A stretch of 64,000 nucleotides of DNA from Corbicula japonica. Lineage: Eukaryota; Mollusca; Bivalvia; Venerida; Cyrenidae. Below the pieces are notes generated by a model that was not told the DNA's origin, did no database searches, and saw only the letters and a program-made list of their open reading frames with translations. The position numbers were made by a program, and so were the translations under genes. The number at the start of each line of letters is the position of its first letter. Within the stretch, counting starts at the first letter, position 1. Positions 33,590 to 45,900 of this stretch are shown here, piece after piece. The DNA is taken from positions 806,001 through 870,000 of the forward strand of contig JAZAYU010000182.1 of assembly GCA_038501625.1 (NCBI GenBank), in the 5' to 3' direction.

Positions 33590-36500
33590 ATAATAATATA
33601 ATAACAATAATAATAATAATCTCTTTATTTTAAGAAGGTAACTCATTAAGACAAAATCTATGACAACAAAATTAATACAAACAAATACAATATTTGCAAG
33701 TATAAAAGTTAGTCAAATGAAGAAATTGCTTATTTTCAATGAGGCCTTCTAAAATGGATAAACGAAAAACATATATTACAACATATAAAACATCAATACT
33801 TAAAGACAGACACAATTAATTACATACACTATTCATGCTATAGGCAAATTTCGATTACAAATATGCATCGTGTAAAATTATGCGAAAAACTATATACAAA
33901 TACAAAAGTAATAACAATTTAAAGAGGTTGTATTTCAAACAAGTAAGTGTTTAAATGTTTTTTGAATAAATATATGGAAGAGACAGATCTTATTTCATAA
34001 GGGATATCATTCCATACGCTCATACCTGTATAGCTGAAACATTTTTTAATTAAGTTAGTTTTACCTTTTAAGTGTTCAATATCAGTTCTTGAAGAAGATC
34101 GCAAGTTATACCAAGGGTTATTAGATACTTTTACAAGGTTAGTGATGTATTTTGGAACCAAATTATGTATAGATTTGTAGACCAATAGTGCAGTGTGATA
34201 TTTACATCTTGATTCAAAAGAAAGCCATTTTAGGATATGAAAAAGATCTTTCGTAGGTGTGCGAACAGGTTTTTTTAAGAATTATTCTTGCTGCTCTTTT
34301 TTGAATTTTGTATATTCTATTTAAGTCGCGACGGTTACCGTTACTCCAAACAATACAACCATATTCAAAAGTAGATGCAATATATGCATTATAAAAGAGT
34401 TGTTTCATTTCCATTGTTAGAAAGGATGATATTCGTTTAAGTAAACATAATTTTGATGCAAGTTTCTTACAAGTTTGATTTATATGGGTACTCCAGTTAA
34501 GACAGTTGTCAATATAGACGCCTAGTAATTTTTGTGATTTTACATTTTGAAGCAATTTATTCCCAACAGATAATTTGAGTTCATGATTATTATTGATCCT
34601 TTGCTTCGAATCAATGATCATACATGTTGTTTTGATTGGGTTAATGATCATGTTATTTATTGAACACCATTTTTGCGTTTCGTTTAAACTTAACTGTAGT
34701 TTCATTTGTATTACTTCTAGTTTGCAATCAGATGCGTGTATAGTTGCGTCATCAGCATACATATCGACCCCTGATGTAATTTTTAGCGGTAAATCATTTA
34801 CGTATAATAAAAATAAAAGGGGGCCTATGATTGAGCCCTGGGGTACACCAGAAATAATATGACGAGTTTGTGATCGTATTGCACCATTTTTAATTAACTG
34901 TTTTCTGTTTGAGAGGTATGATTTGAAAAAAGTTATAGCGTTATTTGAGAAGTGATATAATTTTAATTTATATAGAAGGATGTCATGGTCAACTAGATCA
35001 AAAGCTTTTTTAAAATCTAAAAATATTGTTCCAATCATTTTCCCTGAATCAATTTCCTTTAACCAAGAATCTATTATTTTCACCAAAGCAGTTTGGCAGG
35101 AGTGTTGTTTTCTAAACCCCGACTGATACTCATAAATTATATTCGTTTGTTGAAAAAATAAATATAACTGATTTGCAATATGCCTTTCAAAAATCTTGGA
35201 TAAAGTTAGCAAGATAGAAATAGGTCTATAATTATTTGCATCTTCCTTACTTCCCCCTTTGTGTATAGGAATAACATTAGCAAGTTTTAGGTGATCTGGA
35301 AAAATACCTTGCATAATACTGCTGTTTATAATTGAAGCTATGGGTACAGATATATAATCTTTACATAATTTGCTGATATATGGCCCTAAGTAGTCCAAGC
35401 CTGTAGATTTATTAATATCTAGTTTTTCAATTATTTTACTTACTTCAAATGGAGTTATAAGTTCAATGTTAAAACATCTGTGTTTCAGTTTTTCATTTAA
35501 ATAGACATTAAGGTATTGAAAATTTTCTTTCTTAATTTCGTTTTTTGTTAAACATTTAGAAATACTTACGAAATGATCATTTAGTGCATTTAGAATGTGT
35601 TCATTCCCAGTTATGATGTCATCATCTATACGCAACATAGATGGTAAGTAGTGGCGGGAATAAGACGAATCGCCATTATTTAAACAACAATTTATACTAT
35701 CCCAAAGGAATTTAGGATCTTTGCGATCTTGAACGGCTTTGTTGATGTATGATTTTTTGTTTACTTTAATGAACGAGTTACATTTATTTCGCCAGATGTT
35801 GTAGTTTGTCCAGTCTTTTCAACTTTATTACCTATCACGCTTTTTTCTGGCTTGCTTAATTTCATCGTTATACCATCCAGGTTGGCGCAATCGCTTTACA
35901 CGTTTTGATTTAAGTGGTGCATGTTTTGACAAAACATTATTTAAGATATCATACAAACAATTTAAAGAGGCATTTGGGTCAATAAAATATTCTATATTTC
36001 CTAAATTGGATAGATTAAGGTCTGCGAGGAAGTCTGACTCGTTAAATTTTGTAAACGATCGGTAAGTTATAGTTTTATGTTTTTCTACATTTTTAATCTC
36101 ATTTTTATATATCATTGTGAATAAGACTGGAAAGTGATCACTTAAACCAACCTGCGGTACTAAAACCTCAGGTATAAGATCGGGAGACGTAGCATAAATA
36201 TGATCAATAATAGTTGAAGAAGATTTAGTTACCATAGTAGGGGTACTTATTAATTGAGATAGCCCGAAATCACAAATAAGTTGTTCCCATTTCTTGTACT
36301 AAAAATATTTGGTGGCGTAAAATTAATGTTTAAATCGCCGAGTATAAATAATTCATGGCTAAATGATTCAGCTTTTGACAGCTGCCTATCATAAATATCT
36401 GTCCAGGTCTGAGGGGAATTAGGTGGTCTGTATACAAAATTAGTTAAGATTGGTTCACTATTAGGAAATTTGATTTCTAGCCATACACTTTCGAGATTTT

Positions 36501-36993
36501 CGTCTTCAATATCAAAGCGTCTGACATATGGTATAGTTTCATTGATATACACAAGAATTCCTCCACCAGATTTTAAGATTCTGTCTTTCCTTTCAAAGGT
36601 AAAACCGTTAATATGCAAATCCGAATTTAAGATATTTTCTGTTAAAAAAGTTTCACATAGGCCAAAAATATCGACAGAACTTACTTCATTAAGTAAAATT
36701 TTAACTTCATCTAACTTAGGCAATAAATGTTGCACGTTAAAACTACCAATGTGTATACCTTTTTTATGGAAAGAAAATTTTAATGCGCAATCTGTTGTCG
36801 ACCCAGGTAAGACACGTAGCGAATATGGTAGACCAGGAGAGTCAATTTCTTTTTCAACATGAGTGGAATTAAGTTTCGTACAATTTTTAGTGTTGAAAAT
36901 AGTTTTATTAGATATTTTAAATTTTTTATCATTTTCGACAACTGAATTGTCACTAAAAATGAAAGAATATTCGCTAAATCTTATGTTATCCAA
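33590..36993 (-). mobile_element. CR1/L2-like non-LTR retrotransposon, frameshifted
   Basis: Read on the minus strand: endonuclease 36993-36250 (IGSFNVQHLLPKLDEV, SVDIFGLCETFL, SGGGILVYI, LFILGDLNINF), continuing in another frame at 36235-35828 (IDHIYATSPDL, LSDHFPVLF). Coding goes on through 35827-35639 into RT at 35638-34214. RT blocks are DYLGPYISKL, LKLANVIPIHKGG, NNYRPISIL, EYQSGFRKQHSCQTAL, GTIFLDFKKAFDLVDH, ISGVPQGSIIGPLLF and the catalytic MYADDATIHA. A +1 slip in an A7 run near 34270 moves the last ~100 residues (to 33919) to another frame. The 3' end is a short ATT-type repeat at 33590-33620 preceded by AATAAAGAG, as in CR1/L2-type elements. It lies in intron 3 of laccase copy A. 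Confidence 0.85.
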
Positions 36994-37136
36994 TTTTGTA
37001 TTCTACGTTATATATAGTTTTTGCTTTCTATTTGTTTTAATTTATAAACCCTTGAACGCATGTTAAAATGCCTTTTTGCACTTGTGATTTAAAACTTGAT
37101 CTTTGAACTGAATTATATAAAACGTTTTTATTATAC

Positions 37137-37277
37137 AATTATTTACTTATTAGCTGGGAAATATGCTGTGATATTGACCTAAAAAAATCGTTATTGACCG
37201 AGGCGATAGCCGAGGTCAATAACGATTTTTGCGGTCAATATCAACAGCATATTTCCCTGCTAATAAGTAAATAACTG
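37137..37277. repeat. Near-perfect 140-bp hairpin
   Basis: The arms run from ttatttacttattagctggg to its complement ending at ctgctaataagtaaataact, with about 65 bp each side matching at nearly every base. The loop is a few bases around gcgatagccgagg. Such identity implies recent origin or gene conversion between arms. Confidence 0.85.
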
Positions 37278-37612
37278 TTTTATTACATGAACTATAAATA
37301 GTTATGTTTTAGAAATCTTCAATTAAGACTAATTTCAAGTGGACTCCGTGCGGCTTATCAAGCTAATTTGAACGATAAATGGCGCGAAATATAACGTCAA
37401 CGGTAACGCGACGTAAATGACGTCATTAAAATAACTATTATTACATGAACTATAAATAATACTAAAGATGGAAACTTTCGCATTCTATTTATAGACAGGT
37501 CAATATCAGCGAAAGCGGGTCAATATCTAGATTTATTGACTCGGTTATTTTGGGGGTGTGACCAATCGCGTTGCGTCTATTTATAGTTCATGTAATAATC
37601 ATTTTTGGTACC
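37264..37612. repeat. MITE-like repeat bounded by attacatgaactataaata
   Basis: The block ttattacatgaactataaat occurs at about 37281 and 37439, and its reverse complement atttatagttcatgtaataa at about 37577. TGACGTCA lies at about 37418. ggtcaatatc blocks link it to the neighbouring 140-bp hairpin and to the fragment at 19100-19275. Confidence 0.65.
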
Positions 37613-38453
37613 TGTCTGGTTTCTAAATTTTGCCTTTTGTACGGAGATCAATTTCATTGAAACTGATAATCCCTTTTCAAAATTTTACCTGATATGCAAA
37701 GATTGCATTCATTGATATCTTCAACATTTGTTGCAGGTTAATCCGCAAAAAATATAAACCCAGTATGATTTTGCACGCTAAAAGCTCATTATCTTATATT
37801 TTTCAAGAATATTGCATACTTGCCAAAGCGTGCAATACGATTCTTCTGAGGACATTTGCAGAAATTTATAACATGATAAGTGGTGGAACTGGCTGTTTAC
37901 TTAAGTTGAATAAAATTAATTCCAAGTTTGAACAAAAACGCGCGAAGCAATCACAAATTGTACACATAGTGTATATTTTCTAAAGCTGCAATAACTAAAT
38001 ATCCGGTACGACTTTTTTGACAATTTCGTTTTTTGCAATGGTCTAGTTAATCCTTTTATTATATTAAGTGCAAAAAGAACAGCGCTAAAATAGGGCATGT
38101 CATTCATTATAGTGTCGTCATTGATATTTTTGACATTTCATTTGTTACGATCTTAGGATCGATTTCAAAATTATTTTCATATACATTTTGTAACCAATGT
38201 GTAATTTTATTACATATATCGCCTTTTATATGTTTTGTTCAGCTGAATGCACAAATGCAATATCTTTCTCTAAATTTTTGATAGGTGTCGTGTTCGGTGT
38301 CTTTTGAAGTTGGTCTTTTCTTCTATTAAGATAACCACATATAAAGAGCAAGGGTGTTTGTGGAGCAAATCGCCCTTGATTTCTATTTGAAGTTTCCTTA
38401 CTTATGGAATAGTACGAAACACTATTAATTAGATAATTAAAAATATGTGGTAC

Positions 38454-38573
38454 CTCTATACTAGGGCCTGGTAGTTGACGATTTACTGTCAGTATGTGTC
38501 GATACATGCCATTGGTGGAAACACAGTGAGGTCGGAAACAGTCTGTTTAGTTGAACGGACAGCCGTAACATGC
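38454..38573 (-). pseudogene. Laccase copy A exon 3 with nonsense codon
   Basis: This 120-nt exon has the same length and borders as B exon 3 (42794-42913) and encodes the same conserved start (ACYGCPF) and end (QLPGPSIE). Where B reads Lys-Tyr-Thr after the Phe, this copy reads Asn-stop-Thr, with TAA at 38547-38549. The flanking intron sequence on both sides (about 38573-38640 and 37650-38453) is also recognisably the reverse complement of B introns 2 and 3. The exon is therefore part of a duplicated segment, not a retrocopy. Confidence 0.88.
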
Positions 38574-38944
38574 CTGGAAAGCAAACGGTTACATTCATCC
38601 TAAACTTGTTCCGATGGATGAACCATTAAACATCTTGAATAATAATCAATAATATTTTGGTTATACAGCTTTTAGAACTTTACATGTTATTACGCAATGC
38701 TACATAATTTCCAGTTTGTTTTACAGTTATCCTTGTTTGCTTTTCAATTCTACCACAAAGTTCGTAGACTGTATGATTCTGAAAAACGTTGTTGAAGTTA
38801 CATTGTTTAAATACACCTTTTATTTAACTCTCTTGTAAATGAAGCTATTTAACTTCATCCTCTACGATGAAGTCTTATTCACTTAACGAATCATAATCAC
38901 TGATGGTAAACAGTACGACGTATGACAGTGTGAAGAGGCGTGAC

Positions 38945-39110
38945 TATATCTGATGGTTTTCATTTGGGTATGGCAAACAGTTGGGTTGTTTAAGGGCATC
39001 ACGCGTACTTTAAACAACCCAGCTGTTTTCCATGCCCAAATGATTTCGGGCTTCACACACTTAAAACAACCCAACTGTTTTCCATACCCAAATGAAAACC
39101 ATTAAATATT
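38945..39110. repeat. Foldback element (ttttcatttgggtatg family), copy 1
   Basis: gatggttttcatttgggtat at the left faces cccaaatgaaaaccat at the right. Internal blocks aacagttgggttgtttaa and ttaaaacaacccaactgttt also pair. Further copies lie at 39333-39430 and 61010-61145. Confidence 0.75.
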
Positions 39111-39332
39111 GATTCAATCTTGATATTAACACTCATAAATACGCTTATTAAAACAGAAATTATGAGAAGAATTCGTGATATAACGGCTTTTTCAAAACGC
39201 CACTGGAACAGCAACGTTGACGACACAGTGAATGACGGCACGCTTTTTCGCAGCTACTCGTGGCAAAAAGTATGTGCTCGGCGACGTCAAACGGAGTGTA
39301 AATATAAGGATTGAAGCGATGTTTAAAGGTTT

Positions 39333-39430
39333 TCATTTGGGTATGAAAACAGCTGGATTGTTTTAAGTACGCGTGAAGCCCATCTGTTATCCATACCCAA
39401 ATAAAAACCATCAAATATCGATCCAATCCT
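39333..39430. repeat. Foldback element (ttttcatttgggtatg family), copy 2
   Basis: ggttttcatttgggtatgaa faces ccatacccaaataaaaacca within 95 bp. Together with copy 1 it brackets 39111-39332, whose ends also pair (ttgattcaatctt near 39109, aaggattgaag near 39306). Confidence 0.7.
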
Positions 39431-39769
39431 TAAATGTTCTGGAGAAATCTTGAAGTTGGAGCTTGATCTTTTTTTTTCTTGTATTCCTGACATCTTGTTC
39501 TTGCTGATTTATATACAGGTGATCTGTTCGCAATACCAAAACTAATTTAGAAGCTCATAAACAGGTATTTTAATATCAAAAAGAAAAAAATGGGTAAAGA
39601 TGAGAAAATTAAACCGATTAGCGCCCACTTGTCGATATATGTAGAAATGAATCTGAATATTGTAAAACTCGAAATTTAACACTTTTCGTTATGAAATCAG
39701 CCAAAAGGAACAAATTGCATTTATAATCAAACGTATCGGAAACTTGTTAAAACGTAAATCAGATATCTG

Positions 39770-39777
39770 TATAAATA
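39770..39777 (+). promoter_or_regulatory. Candidate TATA box of laccase copy B
   Basis: TATAAATA lies 127 bp upstream of the ATG in exon 1. The spacing suits a short 5' UTR with no upstream intron. No other core-promoter element was recognised, so this is positional inference. Confidence 0.35.
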
Positions 39778-39903
39778 TAACCTTGTTGTACTTGACATTA
39801 ATACATTCAAATGTTTACATCCATTTGAAGAACACGAGCCACTTTTGAATGGATTTTTCGGTTAAGACCAAACACATAATTTAAAGATTCCTACACCTGT
39901 GAA

Positions 39904-42900
39904 ATGGGAAACATTCTGCAAGGAATTATATTTGTTATTTTCTTACCTTGCTTTTTGGCTTTGGGTAAGTTTCTGTTAACCTATTACATTTTAAAAATCA
40001 AGATATAAAAGTGTATGTTAAAGCGTATGAAAGTGAAACTCATTTCGTCTTTGAATCGGATAAATGCAGTAATTTAAATTAATTGCGAAATTTCGATTAT
40101 TATTATTATTATAATTATTATTATTATTATTATTATGGTGATGAATTGTATGAAGTTCATGGCTTATCGTTCTTTTCATTGATTAAACTTCTATTTTGAC
40201 GTGATTGGAAATAATCAGAATTTTAGACTCTAAACTTGCCAGTTCGGGGCTTCCACGCACGACCTCGCTTTGCTTAGCAAACTAAGTATCCTTCTGACCA
40301 ACGCCCCACTGATTGTAATTTATCTTGTTTGAGTTCGAGTCAAGCATCCCAACAACAACAAATAGTGGAAACTTAAAAGCAACAACTGATTTTCTTAAAG
40401 TTCTTGAGATTTGTGCTCGGTCTGCTTATTACAGTTTTGTATGTCCCCCAAATGTCGTGGCATCAACTTCTCATTAACTATCAGGCAGATTTCTTTTAAA
40501 CTTGCACATATGATCAAGCAGGATGTGTAGATGGTCAAACGGAACGGTTCGTTCCTGCGGCCATTTTACAGCCCTATGTTACAAATGTTGTAGCAGTAGG
40601 GGCATCAGTGTCCGAGGACACATTCTAAATTAATTTAAATGACTATGAATCCGAAATATCATCTTTGAACACATACAGGTAGTTTGTGAAGCGAATGCGA
40701 ATTAAATAACCTCTATTCTATTCATGTTAATTGTAACATTGTAACCCCACTAGTAAAGTAAGATAATATAATTCATTTGCAAACTTGATCCTAAAATGTT
40801 TTACCTTTCGCGAGTACATATGGTTTTAAGACATAACTGAGCTGAAGCCGTTCAAGAGATTTTGATAATTTTCTTTTTTATGGATGAACTAGCAATATTG
40901 ACTGTGGGGGTCCTTAAGCAAATGTCAGTGTCATGGATGAGAAAGTAATACAGATAAGTAAATACCTTACAATTTAAAGTACATTATAAAGAAGAGATAT
41001 TCATACTTTCTTTTTGAATAAAAAATTAATTTGATCTGCTATTCAGGCTTCGGACAACACAGTCATGAAAGGGGAGATAAGTTACAATAATGGGATATCA
41101 CAGTGGTTAGTTACAAAACTTGTGGGTAAAAATAGATACCGGAATTTAAAAAAAATGTCATTTTGGGTAGCTCTTTTTTTCACCATTTAAAGACTGCAGA
41201 TATTTATCGAAATAATTATTTAGCGCTAATTATAGGCAACGACAAGGGTATTGGTTTAATGAGTATTTATATAAGTTAATATATTAAAGAACCAACTAAG
41301 TCAAGATTGGCAATAATAGAACAATCAATGGCTTACAATTTGCATATCAACATAACTCCTTATTTGAGATAAATTTAGTATTTTCGTTTCAAAAAGGTCA
41401 CACACAATAAATATACGACAAGACCAGCAGATTGATAGCTAAATTTAGAATTTGAACAATGTCATGCAGTTTGTGTTTTCTCAAAAATCTGTGAATCAGA
41501 GGTAATTGTGTTGTAATTGACAATTATGTTTCTAGTGTGCTTGTTGTATTTAAAACAAACGATGGGATTTTCAGTTTTATTGAAATACTTAGGTATAGCC
41601 GATTCAACAGTTTTATCTTTAAATATAAATGGAAGATCAAACAATCTATTCCTTTATTTAAAAAATGTTTTTTTAGGAAAAGTCTTTGATGATGAGATTC
41701 CTAGTCGATGTGTGGTCTGAGAACATGCCAAGTGTAACACTGAGTAAGGTTTGCAACTTCATAAAGTGGAAGGTCATAAAAAGCACACAAACATATAAAA
41801 CATATTAAGATGCTAATTGTCAAGCGAAAAGGCCCTGAATGAGGGCACCCGGAGTCTGTTACTTTCTCAGAATTTCCATAGAAACCTTTATAAACGTTTA
41901 AATCATATTAACGAGTCTTGCAAACTAAGGGGTAAGCAATTATAGATGAGTTTATCACCAAGCATGCAGATTGATAGCATATTTTTAAATAACAAATGGT
42001 TTTTACGAATTACGTTCAAAAATTAGTAATGTATTTTTCTTTAATTTATAAACTAAATCTACACAAACACTGGCCGAGTGATGTTAATTTGCAGTTGTAT
42101 TTTTTTGGTACATCATACACATAAAATCATCGCGCAACACTTACATTATGTAATGTAAAAAAGTCATTGACATGCCCATAAAAAGCTATGTGGTTTAAGC
42201 AATCAACAACTCTTAACTTTACGCGAGTACTGGTTTCAACTCGGGAAGCAGTCATCGAGCATGATTATTATAAGTTGAATGATTTAAATCTATTAAAATA
42301 TAGAAAAAAGGTTTAAACTTACTAAAATGTATCTTTGTCTTTCAGCGGTTTTTGACCATCCTTGCCATAGGCCATGCAAAACGGACGAATCAAGGACCTG
42401 CGAGTACAATTTCACTGTCGAGAACTATTTTGTTTTGTCAAGGGTATGCATACATATTTTACCAAAATATTATCTATCGCTTAAGTAAACCTTTTATAAA
42501 GTTTCATTGACAAGGGCATTAGATAAAGTTAGTATTTTAACAATGTAATGCAGAATCACACATTATATTAACATAATGGCAGAATTTAAAAGCAAACAAT
42601 GGATTATCGTAAATAAAAAAAACTGAAATTTCTGTACCATTGCGACATAACATGTCATGTTATAAAAATTATATACACTGCTTGTCTTATAACACAGTCT
42701 ACATTTGAACCCGAAATATTATTGAAAATAATTCAAGATTATTAATGTTTCACCGGAATAAGTTAAGGATGAGTGTAACCGTTTGTTTTCCAGGCATGTT
42801 ACGGCTGTCCGTTCAAATACACAGACTGTTTTCGACCTCACTGTGTTTCCACGAATGGCATGTATCGGCATATACTGACAGTAAATCGTCAACTACCAGG

Positions 42901-45900
42901 CCCTAGTATAGAGGTACACATTATTATTGATGATATAATTAATAGTGATTCAATGACCAGTAAATCGCCCAGTTTTGCTAATCGATTCGTTTTTAATTGT
43001 GTCTGTTTGTCGGACGGTTTTAAAACATTTCGGTGTAATATTCCGCGGCATACTATCAAGGTTTGGCATCCCACAAGCTGCTGAATTAGAAACTCAATGT
43101 AGCATCTACTTAACCTAAAATATTTGTTCGCATATGTCCTTTGTGTTGTTCGTAGGGAGTTCTGACATTTGACGATATTCCGTTTTCATGTTCTTTTTTT
43201 CCACAAGACTTTTCTAGACAGACTCATGTAGGAAATGAGTTAGACAACTTGAAACATAAATCAAGGGCAATCATCTCCACGAACACCCTTGACCGTTATG
43301 TGTGGTTTTCTTAATAGATTAAAAAAGTAACTTCAATTACCACCAAATACGATAAATGAAAAAAAATATAAAAAGACGCATTTTCCCTTAACGTGCCACA
43401 TACAATTGTTGTCCTCTTTGCACTTACCAGCAGAACACTAAAAAGGCCACTGCAAATAAAATATATTTCAGAAAAGTGTTACAAGTTTTTTTGTCGAGAA
43501 ATGTTAATTTAAGACAATGAAGCTTGTCCATGAACAGGCTGAATCAAACCGAGCCTGCAATATATTCATATTTGTCCTGTTCGATGGCTTTTCAAAGCTC
43601 CCTTTTCATCTTATTATAAACAGTATACTATTTGTGCAATATGTTATTGTTTGGCGAGTTTTTGTTGGTGTTTATTTCATTCAACTTAGTAAACCACATA
43701 TCCTATTAGCATTGCACATGTCCCCTGAAGACTCTTATATACATGAACGCTTTGGCAAATATCTAGTATCCTTTAAAAATATAAGATAATGAGCTTTTAG
43801 CGTGTACGGTTGTACCGGGTTTATATTGTACAGCTTGCTCTCTAACAATTTTGAAGCTATCAAGGAATGCAATCTTTGCATATCAGGTAAAATTTTGAAA
43901 CAGGGGTATCGGTTTCACTGAAAATAATCTTTACTTGACAAGTATACTGTTGAAACAAGGGTATCTATACCACAAATGAATAAAATGGTTTTCTATAATT
44001 TAATTCAAATATATACTTGTGTGGTCTTAGTAAGATCACTTAGAAATTTCCTAAAATCCTCGACAATGCCATCAACTTCTAATGATGGTTATGTTCCTGT
44101 GCTTTTGAAATTGGCGGGTACATAGTAAGTTTAGAGTAAAATTAGTAAGGCAACGTGTACTTGTTGTTCATATGAGAAAAGTGAAATATGCATATCAGGA
44201 ATCGCCACTCTCACAAAACACAGCCTCCTCACGCAGCGAAAAGAAGAGAGGAAGAGAGAGCATTTTGTTAAATTCAAATAAGACGCAACAAACAATTAAC
44301 GAAAAAGAGAACCTTTGGGGATACCACATTGGAACGGTCAGTGGCAAAACAAATTGTCACTGAGGGTTTAAACCAGGTTCTAGGGTGCAACAACCTCACA
44401 CTTGCCCAACAGGTTCTCATATCACAAAACAAGCACAAGTTGTCTTAATGAAATAACTCTAACCCACCAATCAGCTTAACAGTATTGCATGCAAAAGCAC
44501 ACAAACATATAAAACATAAGAAGCTAATAGCATTGGAAAGCCAAAGGGGTGGGTACTCAGACCAGAGCACATGGAGTCATATTAGCAAGAACACGATAAC
44601 TGGGATAAAAGAAACAAATCGAGCATCAAGGTTCTTTTAAAAAGAGATTTTCCTATAAACCTTCATAAACTCTTAATCCATTAAGAGTAAATGTGAGGTT
44701 TGTGCAGCCTTGTTTAAACCCCCGATGGCAAAATATGCCAGTGTCAGTTCTAATGCGGTAACTACACGTGTTCTCATTTGGGAAAATTTTGAATGGTGTT
44801 TGTTGTTGTTGTTGTTGTGTTTAAATATCAAAGAATTAATCCATGCTGTTTTCCTCTGCGTTTTCTGAATATGGCTATTAATTTTATATGTATATTTACT
44901 TAACTTAGCTATTTAAAGGTCTTCATCTCATTCAGTAGACTGTTTAATTGTAATTGAGACATATGCAATTCTCATTTAATTGTAATTTAGACGGGGCTCT
45001 AACATGTGATGAAAACTAGAAATTTAATATCGCTGAAATTATATATATTTTATTACATTATTTTAAATTGGCATGTAGTTCTTTTCTACTTGCCAATGCA
45101 GATACGCTATAGTAGAAATTTTCAAAGACTAAAACACTGATAAAATTTTCTTTAATCATATGCAGCTATTTCCTTTCTGGTGAAAAAAATGACATTGCGA
45201 ATAAGAAACTATGATCCGTTTGAATTTTGTGATGAACCGGATCAGAGACTTAGACAACAAAAATAAATTGTGCTTTGTTCTTCAGGTGTGCATGGGTGAC
45301 ACTGTTCGAGTATGGGTACACAATATGATAGATGACGGATCGGCGACCGCCATACACTGGCACGGCATGAAACAAACAAATTCGAACCCGATGGACGGTG
45401 TCCCCAGACTGACACAGTGCGACATTCTACCGTCTGAGACGTTTAAGTAAATATGGTTCTTAAAATGGCTAATAATTTGTATTCAACTAACCATGTTACA
45501 AAACAATGATTCAAACAACGTTTACTGAAAATATTTATGTTACATTTGTTACCTCTTTAAAGCAAGTAATAGGCATCCCAATGGTTACTTATTCTGCACC
45601 ACCTTGTTGCTTATCTGTTTCTGTTTTTAATCTGCTTTCAAAAATGTTTTATTATCTCTTTCAAACTTTCACCTGCATCTATTTCTACTGACCATGAAGA
45701 TGACGTTATAATGGCAGCCCCTCTAGATACCTTGACGATTTGTTTAATATAGATATTAACCATTTTCCATCTTGGGTCTACAAAATATATCCTTATGAAA
45801 TGAAGCTTAGCAAAGCTAACATTTAAGAAAAGCAGGCAAACTTAAATGATCTAAATCTTTCTATTGTAAACGGTTTATTCACTACTTAAATGTATGACCA

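Larger units (their letters stand above)
1..38573 (-). pseudogene. Laccase copy A, decayed inverted duplicate (exons 3-12 in window)
   Basis: Ten exons on the minus strand match copy B in order: exon 3 38454-38573, exon 4 18595-18755, exon 5 17683-17930, exon 6 7390-7513, exon 7 6915-7050, exon 8 2249-2442, exon 9 1985-2123, exon 10 1557-1654, exon 11 628-777, exon 12 from 46 running off the window start. Every fully visible exon has the same length as in B except exon 7 (136 against 137 nt). Exon 3 contains an in-frame stop at 38547-38549, and the exon 7 deletion leads to a stop at 6975-6977. No match to exons 1-2 was found between exon 3 and copy B, so the signal peptide is missing. HWHG (exon 4) and HWWHSH (exon 5) are kept. 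I call it a pseudogene. A rescued transcript starting at exon 8 is conceivable but would lack the first two copper motifs. Confidence 0.88.

Noticed and set aside
39120..39314. 64-codon ORF at the palindrome centre, considered as a missing laccase exon 1 or 2 of copy A
   Set aside because: There is no similarity to exon 1 or 2 of copy B on either strand; it lies between two foldbacks.
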